Shown here: piece after piece, positions 1-8,115 of the stretch | How positions within the stretch are numbered: position 1 is the first letter of the stretch | Layout: every line of letters starts with the position of its first letter | Origin: Thermanaerovibrio acidaminovorans DSM 6589 | Lineage (GTDB): Bacteria > Synergistota > Synergistia > Synergistales > Synergistaceae | DNA length: 64,000 bases | Assembly (NCBI RefSeq): GCF_000024905.1 | Contig: NC_013522.1 | Location: 1,426,001 to 1,490,000 of the forward strand | Direction of reading: 5' to 3' | Program-made: the position numbers and the translations under genes | Notes under the pieces: generated by a model | What the model was told of the DNA's origin: nothing | Database searches by the model: none | Seen by the model: the letters and a program-made list of their open reading frames with translations, nothing else

Positions 1-2208
1 GTGCTCCTGGCCAACCGGGCTGCCTCCCTACTCATCGGAGACGGCCCCATCTCCTGGAGTTTCAAGGACCTCTCCATCCTGGACCTGATGACCCAGGAAC
101 CCCTCTCCCCAATGGACATGCTCTCCCAAGCCCTCGGGGGGGATAACGTGGAGGCCAACTGCCTCATGGGGTCCCCGTGGAGGGAGGGGCAGGCGCCGGT
201 GAACCTTACCCTCTGGCGCCTTTCCTCTCCCACTGGGGGTCCCATGGGGGTCATGGGGATCATCACCGACCTGTCGGACCTGTGGGAGAAGCAGATGAAG
301 CTGGCGGAGAGCGAGAGGCGGCACCGGGAGCTCTCCACCCTACTCAGGAGCATGTGCGACAACGTGCCGGACATGATATGGGCCAAGGACCTGAACAAGC
401 GATACATATTCGCCAACCGGGCCCTGGCGGAGAAGCTCCTGAACGCCAGGGACACCGACGAGCCCATCGGAAAGACGGACATATTCTTCGCCCAGCGGGA
501 ACGGGACTCCCACCCGGAGGACCCCCAGTGGCACACCTTCGGTGAGATCTGCCAGGACTCGGACCTTCTGACCATCCAGGCCATGGCCCCCAGCCGGTTC
601 GATGAGTGGGGGAACGTGAAGGGCCAGTTCCTCTTCCTGGATGTTCACAAGGCCCCGTTCTTCGATCCCAACGGGGTCCTCATCGGCACCGTTGGTTGCG
701 GCCGGGACATCACCCGGGAGAAGGCCATGGAGATGGAGCTGACAGAGAGCCGCAAGAGGCTAAGGCTGGCCATGGAGTGCGGGGACATATACGCCTGGGA
801 CTGGGACGTCGATGGGGGGAAGATAACCCTAACCCCATCCCCCTGGGGGGACGGGAACGGGGACGAGGTGTCGATGGGAGAGGACGACATGCTTTTCTCC
901 CGGATCCACCCGGATGACCAGGAGGCGGTGCGGTCCAAGATCGCCCAGATTCTAGATGGCTCCAGGAGCGTGTTCGACCACGTGTTCCGCCGAAGAAACC
1001 GCCTGGGTGAGTGGGAGTGGATCTGGTGTAAGGGGGCGGTCACTCAGTGGGATCCGGAGGCGAGGCCCATCCGGGTCACCGGAGTGGCAAGGGACGTAAC
1101 CGACCGAATGGAGGCTACGGTAAGGCTGGAGAGGTCCGAGGCCCGATACCGGGGCCTCTTCGAGGGGTCCCTGGACGGCCTGCTGGTCCTGGGCTGGCGC
1201 AGCTCCGTGATAGTGGAGGCCAACGCGGAGGCCCGGCGGCTCCTGGGCAAGAACGACCCCATAGGGCACAAGGTGCTCCTCTACCCCATATCCGGCGAAG
1301 CGGCCCGGCCCATCTCACCCGATGAACTGGCCCAGAGGCCCACCGCCTCCCGGGTGGAGGTCTTCGCGTCAGTGCCAGGAGGGGCCCCCAGCCCGGTGGA
1401 GGCCTCCGCCAAGTGGATGGAGCTACCCGGGGGAGAGAGGGCCATCCTGGTAACCCTGAGGGACTTGGCCCCAATACTGAAGATGAAGACCCAGCTCCTT
1501 CAGTCCCACAAGATGAGGGCCCTTTCCACCCTGGCGGAGGGGATGGGACATGAGTTGAACAACATTCTTTCCCCTCTCCAGGGCTACGCGGAGATGGGAC
1601 TCTACGGAAACCTGCACCCCATACTGTGCTTCGAGAAGATCCTGGAAGGGGTCAAGAGGGCCAGGGAGCTGACAATGAAACTGATGATGGCAGCCCATCC
1701 ACCAAAGTCCACCGCGGACCTGCTGGACCTGAGGGAGTTCCTGCAAAGGCACCTGTCCATCCTGGCGGAGTCCGCCCCAGATGGGATAGAGCTCTCGTGG
1801 ACCCTTCCCGATGAGCCCGCATGGGCGGTGATCTCCATGGAGCACGCTCGGCAGATCTTGCTCCACCTCTGGTCCAACGCAATATGGGCGGTGGAAGACA
1901 AGGGGAAGGTGACCGTTACACTATCGCTGGAGGAGATCGACGCCACCCAGGCGGCCATGGATCCCAGCCTCTCCGAGGGCCCCTACTGTGTGATCCAGGT
2001 GACCGACGACGGGTGCGGCATGGACGAGACCACCAGGAACAGGGCCACGGAGCCCTTCTTCTCCTCCCGGGTACCTTTGGGGTCCGGCCTTGGACTATCG
2101 GTGGTGCACGGACTGGTGACCCACTACCGGGGATCGGTCATAATAGACTCCAAACCCAACCGGGGCACCACGGTCAGGATCCTGCTACCCCTGGCCAGGG
2201 GTCACTGA
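1..2208 (+). CDS. Multi-PAS sensor histidine kinase, 5' end outside the window
   Basis: The frame is open from base 1, so the N-terminus is missing; the GTG at 1 is probably not the real start. At least three PAS-like modules are visible (about residues 110-240, 250-370 and 375-495), preceded by the end of another. The dimerisation/phosphoacceptor H-box reads GMGHELNN with the predicted phosphorylated His near residue 517. The HATPase domain follows: N-box around LWSNAIWAVED (about 626), G1 DDGCGMD (about 670) and G2 GSGLGLSVVHG (about 695). No transmembrane segment or receiver domain lies in the visible part, which suggests a cytoplasmic ligand or redox sensor acting on a separate response regulator. 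No partner regulator is next to it. It converges with the acyltransferase, overlapping by 7 nt. The input signal cannot be told from the sequence. Confidence 0.9.
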   Translation: MLLANRAASLLIGDGPISWSFKDLSILDLMTQEPLSPMDMLSQALGGDNVEANCLMGSPWREGQAPVNLTLWRLSSPTGGPMGVMGIITDLSDLWEKQMKLAESERRHRELSTLLRSMCDNVPDMIWAKDLNKRYIFANRALAEKLLNARDTDEPIGKTDIFFAQRERDSHPEDPQWHTFGEICQDSDLLTIQAMAPSRFDEWGNVKGQFLFLDVHKAPFFDPNGVLIGTVGCGRDITREKAMEMELTESRKRLRLAMECGDIYAWDWDVDGGKITLTPSPWGDGNGDEVSMGEDDMLFSRIHPDDQEAVRSKIAQILDGSRSVFDHVFRRRNRLGEWEWIWCKGAVTQWDPEARPIRVTGVARDVTDRMEATVRLERSEARYRGLFEGSLDGLLVLGWRSSVIVEANAEARRLLGKNDPIGHKVLLYPISGEAARPISPDELAQRPTASRVEVFASVPGGAPSPVEASAKWMELPGGERAILVTLRDLAPILKMKTQLLQSHKMRALSTLAEGMGHELNNILSPLQGYAEMGLYGNLHPILCFEKILEGVKRARELTMKLMMAAHPPKSTADLLDLREFLQRHLSILAESAPDGIELSWTLPDEPAWAVISMEHARQILLHLWSNAIWAVEDKGKVTVTLSLEEIDATQAAMDPSLSEGPYCVIQVTDDGCGMDETTRNRATEPFFSSRVPLGSGLGLSVVHGLVTHYRGSVIIDSKPNRGTTVRILLPLARGH

Positions 2209-3296
2209 AAGGACCCGCCAAGCCAGGGGACCCGGGGCAGGACCCGGGCGGACGAAATCTCCCCCAACCATACGGTGAGGCCCACCACCAGGGAGAACTT
2301 GACGAGAGCCGGCAAGCCAAGCCCCCCTAGGGCCCAGGCTATGGGAACGAGGATCATCTGGTGCAACCAGTAGAGACCGTAGGAGGCCCTGGATGCCAAA
2401 TCCAGTCTACAGGACCCACCGGAACCCAACCGCCTCATGACCGCCACCAGGCCCAGTGGCATCAGAACCGCGGATCCCTGATTTAATGCCGCATAGACCA
2501 GGAGGTGGACCCCTTGGGGCTTGGGGGGAAGTTGAAGCCTCATGGCCACACTGGCCCCCAAAAGACAGATCCCCAGGATCGCCAGCCCCAGATCCGCCAG
2601 GGCGGACCGGTCCCCACCAAACCACCCACCCCGCCCGGCGGCGGCCCCCAGGAGGAACACCAACAGGTACCCTCCTATCCTCAAGGGCTGGAAGACCAGC
2701 ACGTACCCGGGGTGAACCCATCCGTCCAGGGGGAAGTGCCTCCCCATCACCACGAACCATCCCGCCGCCAGGGCCCAACAGGCAGCCACCCAACCACCCA
2801 TGGGGACCCGGTCCACCAGGGGACACAGCCACCTCCAGAGCAATGGGAAGATCAACGAGAAGGATATCAGCACCCCAAGGAACCAGAAATGGGCCTGCTG
2901 ATAGGCGGGACCCAGGAAGACCTTCCACACGAAGGTGCCCAGGGGCGGCACCGGATAGCCCAGGTTCACCAGGCTGGCCAGGGCGAAAAGGGGGGCGAAG
3001 AGGACAACCCCCAGAATCCAAGGCGGGCCAAGCCGGCGGAGCCTCTCCCGGACGAACCCCCCGCCCCCCCTCCTATCCAGGGAACCGGGGGCCAGGTACC
3101 CGGCCAGGAAGAACATGACGGGCATCAGGAACACGTCCAGCATCAGCACCAGCAGGGTGAAACCCCACCAGCGGCTCTGGTCCTGCACGTACCACCAACC
3201 GGGACACCCCTCCATGTAGGTCATGGCCCCGTGAAGGGCCACCACCCCGTAGACGCACCAGACCCTAAGCCTGTCAAGGTGATACAGTCTTTCCAC
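2202..3296 (-). CDS. Acyltransferase 3 family membrane protein
   Basis: About 364 aa. The N-terminus LYHLDRLRVWCVYGVVALHG is the first segment of acyltransferase-3 (OafA/NolL-like) proteins, which have about ten membrane spans and O-acylate cell-surface glycans or other extracytoplasmic substrates. Further hydrophobic spans follow along the whole length (for example FTLLVLMLDVFLMPVMFFLAG). The GTG at 3296 is chosen because a GGAGGG Shine-Dalgarno sits about 7 nt upstream. A longer TTG-started version from 3332 lacks such a site and would run into the opposing promoter. The gene is divergent from the DUF4139 gene and convergent with the kinase. The substrate is unknown. Confidence 0.82.
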   Translation of the reverse strand: MERLYHLDRLRVWCVYGVVALHGAMTYMEGCPGWWYVQDQSRWWGFTLLVLMLDVFLMPVMFFLAGYLAPGSLDRRGGGGFVRERLRRLGPPWILGVVLFAPLFALASLVNLGYPVPPLGTFVWKVFLGPAYQQAHFWFLGVLISFSLIFPLLWRWLCPLVDRVPMGGWVAACWALAAGWFVVMGRHFPLDGWVHPGYVLVFQPLRIGGYLLVFLLGAAAGRGGWFGGDRSALADLGLAILGICLLGASVAMRLQLPPKPQGVHLLVYAALNQGSAVLMPLGLVAVMRRLGSGGSCRLDLASRASYGLYWLHQMILVPIAWALGGLGLPALVKFSLVVGLTVWLGEISSARVLPRVPWLGGSFQ

Positions 3297-3316
3297 CCCA
3301 CATCCCTCCACCCAGT

Positions 3317-3346
3317 TTGTTAAAAGGCTCAAGACGGCTCTATAAT
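3317..3346 (+). promoter_or_regulatory. Sigma-70-type promoter of the DUF4139 gene
   Basis: TTGTTA at 3317-3322, an 18-nt spacer, and a perfect TATAAT at 3341-3346. This lies 31 nt before the chosen ATG at 3377, with GGAGGT at 3364-3369 as ribosome-binding site. Confidence 0.7.
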
Positions 3347-3376
3347 ACTGCCAACTTCAGATTGGAGGTACGTGAA

Positions 3377-4810
3377 ATGAGAAAGCTGATCCGCATCCTG
3401 GCCGTGGGGTCCTGCCTTCTGGCCCCGCAGCTCCCCGCCCTGGGAGAGGAGATGTCCACCGAGGCTCACGTCTACCCCTCCGGAGCGTCGGTGACCTTCC
3501 ACGTCAAGGTGGACCGCATGAGGGAGGTGCTCCTACCCTCCGCCTACGATCGGGACCATTTTGAGGTCCAGGCGGGGGAGGGAACGCTACGGGGCTTCGT
3601 GGTGAGGCCCGTCAAGCTTCCCGGCTGGGTCCCTCCGTCCCTGGAGGGGCAGGCCAAGGAGCTGAGGCGCCTGGAGGCGGAGATCCAGGATCTGTCCTCC
3701 GCGGTGGCGGCCCGGGCAGCCTCCCTCAAAGGGCTGGATGCCGCCTCCCCCAAGGACCCCAAGAGGATACCCGGGTGGGAGGCCCAGAGGAGAGAGCTAC
3801 ACCGGCAGATGATGGGCTGGTCCCAGCGACTCTCGGCCCTCAAGGACAAGGCCCAGGTGCTAAAGGACGAGATGGCCAGGCTCTCCCCCCCGGGGGGGGA
3901 CCTGCTCAACCGGGTGACCATCGACGGGACCGGCTCCATCAAGCTGTCCGCCTGGACGGATCACGCCTCCTGGCGGAACCGATACTCCATCAGGATAACC
4001 GGCCAGCGGGTCCAGCTGGACGAGGAGCTGTCCATATCCCAGCGGACCGGGGTTGACTGGAACGGGATCGTGACCTGCCACACCGCCTCCCCCAGGGACT
4101 TCAACCAGGACCAGCAGCTCTCCCCCTGGGTGGTGGACTTCCGGCGTCCAGCGGAGGCCTCCCCCCGGGCCCTGATGATGAAGGCGTCGGACTCCCTTCA
4201 GGCCTCCTTTGAGGCCTCCCAGGCGGACGTTACCTTCGCCGCCCATGGGAGAGTCCCCGGAACCGGCGAGGAGGTGGTGCTGAGGAGCGGATCCATGAGC
4301 CTATCGGGACAGGTGGAGCTGACCGCCATGCCCCTCCTCTCGCCGGTGGCGCTGCTAACCGTGTCCACCTCCCCCCTCCCCCGCACGGTCCTGGGGGGCG
4401 ATGCCAACATAACCCTGGACGGGGTCCCCACCGGCCGGGCCATGTTGCCTCCCACCCCCGCCGGCCAGTCTCTCCGCCTGACCGTGGGCCGGGCCAGCGC
4501 GGTCAGCGCCTCCCGGGAGGAGAGGCTAACCACCCGGGGCATCCAGGGGGACCGGGCCTTCGTCAAGGGGACCACGGTGATCCGGGTCTCCAATGGGCTG
4601 GAGAGGGACGTGCGGGTGACCCTCAAGGACCGGGTGCCGGTCCCCGCCGACGACTCCATAAGGGTCTCCCACAGGAGCTCCGTGCCGGAGGACCGGGCGG
4701 AGGACGGGATCCTTACCTGGCTCCTCACCGTCCCCGCCGGAGGATCCAGGGAGGTGACGGTGGAGTACACGGTAACCTACCCCAAGGGCAGGGAGGTCAA
4801 CCTGCCCTAG
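3377..4810 (+). CDS. Secreted DUF4139 (MuiA-like) protein
   Basis: 477 aa from the ATG at 3377. An in-frame upstream start at 3317 is rejected because it overlaps the promoter, and GGAGGT stands 8 nt before 3377. Residues 1-24 form a signal peptide (MRKLIRILAVGSCLLAPQLP, then ALGEE). The N-terminal part resembles DUF4140, followed by a coiled-coil-prone helical stretch (about residues 95-170, rich in L/E/R/Q). The rest is beta-rich and fits the DUF4139 domain found in 'mucoidy inhibitor A' proteins. The family's molecular function is not established; an envelope role is inferred from the signal peptide. It stands alone, ending 4 nt inside the convergent phosphatase gene. Confidence 0.75.
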   Translation: MRKLIRILAVGSCLLAPQLPALGEEMSTEAHVYPSGASVTFHVKVDRMREVLLPSAYDRDHFEVQAGEGTLRGFVVRPVKLPGWVPPSLEGQAKELRRLEAEIQDLSSAVAARAASLKGLDAASPKDPKRIPGWEAQRRELHRQMMGWSQRLSALKDKAQVLKDEMARLSPPGGDLLNRVTIDGTGSIKLSAWTDHASWRNRYSIRITGQRVQLDEELSISQRTGVDWNGIVTCHTASPRDFNQDQQLSPWVVDFRRPAEASPRALMMKASDSLQASFEASQADVTFAAHGRVPGTGEEVVLRSGSMSLSGQVELTAMPLLSPVALLTVSTSPLPRTVLGGDANITLDGVPTGRAMLPPTPAGQSLRLTVGRASAVSASREERLTTRGIQGDRAFVKGTTVIRVSNGLERDVRVTLKDRVPVPADDSIRVSHRSSVPEDRAEDGILTWLLTVPAGGSREVTVEYTVTYPKGREVNLP

Positions 4811-5400
4811 ACTCCGCTCCACCGGGGGGACAGGTTGGACCTCTCCAGGACGAACCTGCCCCCCCTTCTAACCAGCACGTGGACCCCGCAGTGGTCCTGC
4901 TCCACCGCCCCGTAGAGCCCCAGCGGGAAACCCAGAAGGCCGCACAGCACCGCCCAGCAGACCCCCCGGTGGGCCACCAACGCCAAGGTGCCCCCCAGCC
5001 CCTCCAGGGCCTGGATCCCCCCCATGACCCGCCCCAAGAGGTCCTGGAAACTCTCGCCCCCGGGAGGACGGACCCCCGCCAGGTCCTCCCCCCTAAGCTT
5101 GAACTCCATTGGCCACCGGGCCTGGACCTCCGCCTTGCTGAGCCCATCCCACAGACCCAGGTCCAGCTCCCTGAACGCCTCCTCCACCAGGAAATCGAGC
5201 CCCGCCAGGCGGGCGGTGGCGGTACAGCGGACCATTGGGCTGGAGACGGCGCTACCCGCCCCCAGGGACCTCAAGAGACCCCCCAGAGCCCGAGACATGC
5301 GTTCCCCCTCCTCCGAGAGGGGCACATCGGTCCTTCCCCCCAGCATGATCCCCCGCGGGGCACCAGTCTCACCGTGCCGGACCAGCAGTAGCCTATCCAC
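4807..5400 (-). CDS. Histidine phosphatase superfamily protein
   Basis: 197 aa. It opens with the catalytic RHG motif (LLLVRHGETGAPRG), and the second histidine lies in LALVAHRGVCWAVLC. This is the layout of small branch-2-like phosphatases such as alpha-ribazole phosphatase (CobC). It is not glycolytic: the real gpmA is at 52.9 kb. Its start overlaps the end of the upstream NTP transferase-HD gene by 8 nt, so the two are probably translationally coupled. That ties its job to the same cofactor or nucleotide pathway rather than to cobalamin, since no cob genes are visible. The substrate is not determined. Confidence 0.8.
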   Translation of the reverse strand: MDRLLLVRHGETGAPRGIMLGGRTDVPLSEEGERMSRALGGLLRSLGAGSAVSSPMVRCTATARLAGLDFLVEEAFRELDLGLWDGLSKAEVQARWPMEFKLRGEDLAGVRPPGGESFQDLLGRVMGGIQALEGLGGTLALVAHRGVCWAVLCGLLGFPLGLYGAVEQDHCGVHVLVRRGGRFVLERSNLSPRWSGV

Positions 5401-6496
5401 CCCGGATCACCTCCAGAAGCGCCCCCCCCGCCGCCTCCTCCACCAGGGCCCTCACCCCCATGGCGCGACGGATCCTGCGCCTGGCCGCCTCCAGGGCGGG
5501 CGGATCCCCGGCGAACCGGGCCTCCATGGCCTCCATCCTCTCCTCCAAGGCAACCAGCCGGGTGGACATGACCGACTTGTCCGCCAGGTACAGCACCTGG
5601 GCCTCCATCGACGCCCCTTCAGGCAGGTCCCTGTGGGAGGCTACCATCTCCCCAAGGCGAGTGAACCCCATTTCCGACAGGATCCGCCCCCCCTCCGCCT
5701 CGTGGTCCCGACCCCCCTTGGCCAGGTCGTGCAAAAGACAGCCGGATCGGATGGCCTCCACGTCAAGCTCATACCCCGCATCCGCCAGGACCCTTCCGAT
5801 CCGGAGCCCCACCTCCGCCACCTTCAGGGAGTGCTCCACCACCCCTGTAGGGGTCCCCATGATCCGTAGCAGCTCCAGGCACTCCTCCCGGTCCGGCACG
5901 TCCATATAGGGTAGCCGGTCCAGGACCCGACGGTAGTCCTCCGGGGAGTCCATGTCCATGAGCACGTGACGGTCGAGCACCGGGAGCTCCTCCACCTCCC
6001 AAAGGTCCATCAGGGACCGGAGGCCCCCCTGCCCCTGGAAGGCCAGGATCTCACCGAAGCGCCCCCTGGATATGACCGGCGGGTGCCCCCTCTTGCCCTT
6101 GAAGGCGGGCACCAGTGCGTCCTGCCCCCGGTAGGAGGCCACCAGGGAGCGGACGGTGCAGGGCCTCACCAGCGGCACGTCCACGGGGAGCATCACCAGC
6201 CCCCGGACCGGCAGGTCCGCCAGGGCCCCCACCCCCGCCTGGATGGAGGAGAACATGCCGGTGTGGTACCGGGGGTTCTCCACCACCGCCGCACCGGAGG
6301 ACCTGGCCAGGGGGGCCAGCTCCTCCATCCGGTGACCCAGCACCGCCACCACCGGATCGCAGACCCCGGATAGCAGCCGCACCGCCCGCTCCAGGACCGT
6401 CACGTCCCCAATAGGTAGCGCCGCCTTCAGGGTCCCCATCCGGCTCGAGTAGCCCGCGGACAGGATAAGCCCCGCCAGGGGGCCCGGGGAGCTCAT
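5393..6496 (-). CDS. MobA-like NTP transferase fused to an HD domain
   Basis: 367 aa from the ATG at 6496, 4 nt after the xdhC stop. A start at 6538 would overlap xdhC by 38 nt and has no advantage. Residues about 5-190 are a MobA/MocA-type nucleotidyltransferase: LAGLILSAGYSSRMG carries the nucleotide-binding loop, and MLPVDVPLVRP the metal/substrate region. Residues about 200-350 are an HD phosphohydrolase-like domain with GCLLHDLAKGG and later MVASHRDL. Molybdenum cofactor cytidylyl- or guanylyltransferases of this fold modify the cofactor for hydroxylases. The HD half is an extra module seen in some anaerobes. With XdhC upstream and the phosphatase downstream, a role in cofactor maturation is the best inference; the true substrate is open. 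Confidence 0.8.
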   Translation of the reverse strand: MSSPGPLAGLILSAGYSSRMGTLKAALPIGDVTVLERAVRLLSGVCDPVVAVLGHRMEELAPLARSSGAAVVENPRYHTGMFSSIQAGVGALADLPVRGLVMLPVDVPLVRPCTVRSLVASYRGQDALVPAFKGKRGHPPVISRGRFGEILAFQGQGGLRSLMDLWEVEELPVLDRHVLMDMDSPEDYRRVLDRLPYMDVPDREECLELLRIMGTPTGVVEHSLKVAEVGLRIGRVLADAGYELDVEAIRSGCLLHDLAKGGRDHEAEGGRILSEMGFTRLGEMVASHRDLPEGASMEAQVLYLADKSVMSTRLVALEERMEAMEARFAGDPPALEAARRRIRRAMGVRALVEEAAGGALLEVIRGG

Positions 6497-6500
6497 CCCC

Positions 6501-7292
6501 TCACCAGGGAGCCCGAAGGGCCCCCACGTCCGCCCCACGCTTGACCGCCACTATCTCCGCCATGACCGACAGGGCTATCTCCTCCGGGGTCTCCGCCTTT
6601 ATGGGCAGCCCTATGGGCTTGAAGATCCGGTCGAAGTGGGCCTCGCTGACCCCCTCCTTGAGCAGGTTGGCCTTCAGAACCCCCAGCTTGCTCCGGGAGC
6701 CTATGAGCCCTATGTAGGCCGCCTCGAGCCCGTCGGTGAGGCGCACCACCTCCCCGTCAAGGGCGTGCCCCCGGGTGCATATGACCACGTAGGTCCTGGA
6801 CCCACCGCTGAAGCGGGACATGAACTCCCCCAGGGACACCGGGTGAACCTCCCCGTAGGGGAACCGCTCGGGATTGGCGAACTCCTCCCGCTCGTCCCAG
6901 ACCACCACCGAGAAGCCCAGGAAGTGGGCCAGGTCCCCGATGGCCTTCCCCACGTGCCCGGCGCCGAAGATGACCAGCCGCTCCTCGTTGCCCAGCACCT
7001 CCAGGTAGACGGTCACCTCCCCGCCGCACACCATCCCGTCCGGGGCGTTCAGGTTCTTCTTGAAGGTGGCACACCCCTCCCCAGTCTTCAGCATCTCCAG
7101 GGCCCGCTGGATCACCTGGTGTTCCAGGAGCCCACCCCCCACGGTGCCCGCTATGGAGCCGTCGGGCCTGACCCACATGGAGGCCCCCCGGCTACGGGGG
7201 GACGAGCCCACCTCCTCCACCACCGTGCAGAGGACCCCCATGCGGCCCTCCGAGACCTCCCTGCTCACCAGACCCAGAAGCTTAGCGTCCAA
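6501..7292 (-). CDS. XdhC family molybdoenzyme maturation protein
   Basis: 263 aa from a TTG at 7292, chosen because GGAGGTGG lies 6 nt upstream and the protein then opens as family members do (short helix, then MGVLCTVVEEVGSSPR). The N-terminal XdhC_CoxI region contains the SSPRSRGASM loop and the CGG motif (DGMVCGGEV). The C-terminal part is a Rossmann fold (LVIFGAGHVGKAIGDLAHFLG) ending near residue 255. XdhC proteins bind molybdenum cofactor and help sulfurate and insert it into xanthine dehydrogenase-type hydroxylases. It is first in a three-gene minus-strand run with the NTP transferase-HD and phosphatase genes. No molybdenum hydroxylase structural gene lies in this window. Confidence 0.88.
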   Translation of the reverse strand: MDAKLLGLVSREVSEGRMGVLCTVVEEVGSSPRSRGASMWVRPDGSIAGTVGGGLLEHQVIQRALEMLKTGEGCATFKKNLNAPDGMVCGGEVTVYLEVLGNEERLVIFGAGHVGKAIGDLAHFLGFSVVVWDEREEFANPERFPYGEVHPVSLGEFMSRFSGGSRTYVVICTRGHALDGEVVRLTDGLEAAYIGLIGSRSKLGVLKANLLKEGVSEAHFDRIFKPIGLPIKAETPEEIALSVMAEIVAVKRGADVGALRAPW

Positions 7293-7371
7293 AATGCCCA
7301 CCTCCACGGTTGACTTTTCCAGCCGATTATAATCCATCGACCTGGCGGACAGGATAGGCAAACTTGACAGC

Positions 7372-7400
7372 TTGACGGTCACCGATGACCGGGCTAGACT
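7372..7400 (+). promoter_or_regulatory. Likely promoter of the tetR-RND operon
   Basis: TTGACG at 7372-7377, a 17-nt spacer and TAGACT at 7395-7400. The inverted repeat at 7416-7439 lies just downstream, where a bound repressor would block transcription. A second small inverted repeat, GGTC-N6-GACC at 7377-7390, falls in the spacer. Confidence 0.5.
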
Positions 7401-7415
7401 TCCCCCATTGATGAC

Positions 7416-7439
7416 CGCTGGTCTATTTTATGACCAGCG
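7416..7439. promoter_or_regulatory. Putative TetR-family operator
   Basis: A perfect inverted repeat: CGCTGGTC (7416-7423), an 8-nt AT-only spacer TATTTTAT, then GACCAGCG (7432-7439). It lies between the promoter and the ribosome-binding site of the TetR gene, the usual place for an autoregulatory operator of this family. Confidence 0.7.
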
Positions 7440-7461
7440 TAACAGGGAGGTAACCGACGGT

Positions 7462-8115
7462 TTGAAGCTCTCGGAGAGGAAGAGGAGTCTGATGGAGTCG
7501 GTGACCCGGGACGCCCTCTACGAGGCGGCGGTGGGACTGCTGAGGGAGGAGGGCTGGAAGGGGTTCACCATGGGGAAGCTGGCCGCCAGGGCCGGGGTGG
7601 CCAAGGGTACGGTCTACAACTACTTCGACGGCAAGGGGGACGTGCTCTTCTTCGTGATGGAGAGGAACGGCATGAGGACCGCCGAGGCCTTGAAGTCCCT
7701 GGCGGACCGAGTGGAGGCGGGGGAAGCGGACCCGGTGGAGGCCCTGGGGGAGGCGCTCCAGGTGGCCACCTCGGGGATGTACCGGAATCGGCACGTGATA
7801 GCCGCCATAGCGAGGGCCTTCGAGGACGACCCACGTCTCCTGGCCCGGAAGCGTAGCTGTCAGGACCCAAAGCACCCGCTGGTGACCATAAGGGATTCCA
7901 TGCTGCGGATCCTGGAGGCGGGGGTAAGGTCCGGTGGGCTGGTGGAGGTTGATCCCAGGGGGGCCGAGGCGGTGATCCACTGCACCATGATGGGCCTAGG
8001 CAGGCTCCTGGCCATGGAGGACCGGGACTCCCACGGGATGGGACAGGAGGACATATCGAGCCTGCTCACGAGGATAATCCTCCACGGGCTCAGGAGAAGG
8101 GGGGCTGAACTGTGA
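7462..8115 (+). CDS. TetR/AcrR family repressor of the RND operon
   Basis: 217 aa starting at a TTG (7462), with GGGAGGT at 7445-7451 as ribosome-binding site. Upstream in-frame starts would place the operator inside the gene. The N-terminal DNA-binding domain is typical: GFTMGKLAARAGVAKGTVYN carries the helix-turn-helix, followed by YFDGKGDVLFFVME. The C-terminal ligand-binding part is helical and not assignable to a ligand. Its stop overlaps the GTG start of the RND permease by 4 nt, so it is first in a four-gene operon (regulator, permease, outer-membrane channel, adaptor). It is inferred to repress its own operon through the palindrome at 7416-7439. Confidence 0.9.
   Translation: MKLSERKRSLMESVTRDALYEAAVGLLREEGWKGFTMGKLAARAGVAKGTVYNYFDGKGDVLFFVMERNGMRTAEALKSLADRVEAGEADPVEALGEALQVATSGMYRNRHVIAAIARAFEDDPRLLARKRSCQDPKHPLVTIRDSMLRILEAGVRSGGLVEVDPRGAEAVIHCTMMGLGRLLAMEDRDSHGMGQEDISSLLTRIILHGLRRRGAEL

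Noticed and set aside
4807-5400. Reading the histidine phosphatase as phosphoglycerate mutase or CobC
   Set aside because: The glycolytic enzyme is clearly at 52.9 kb and no cobalamin genes are nearby; operon coupling points to the molybdenum-cofactor-like genes.
7310-7333. TTGACT and TATAAT on the plus strand upstream of tetR
   Set aside because: The spacing is only 12 nt, too short for a sigma-70 promoter. TTGACG-N17-TAGACT at 7372-7400 fits better.
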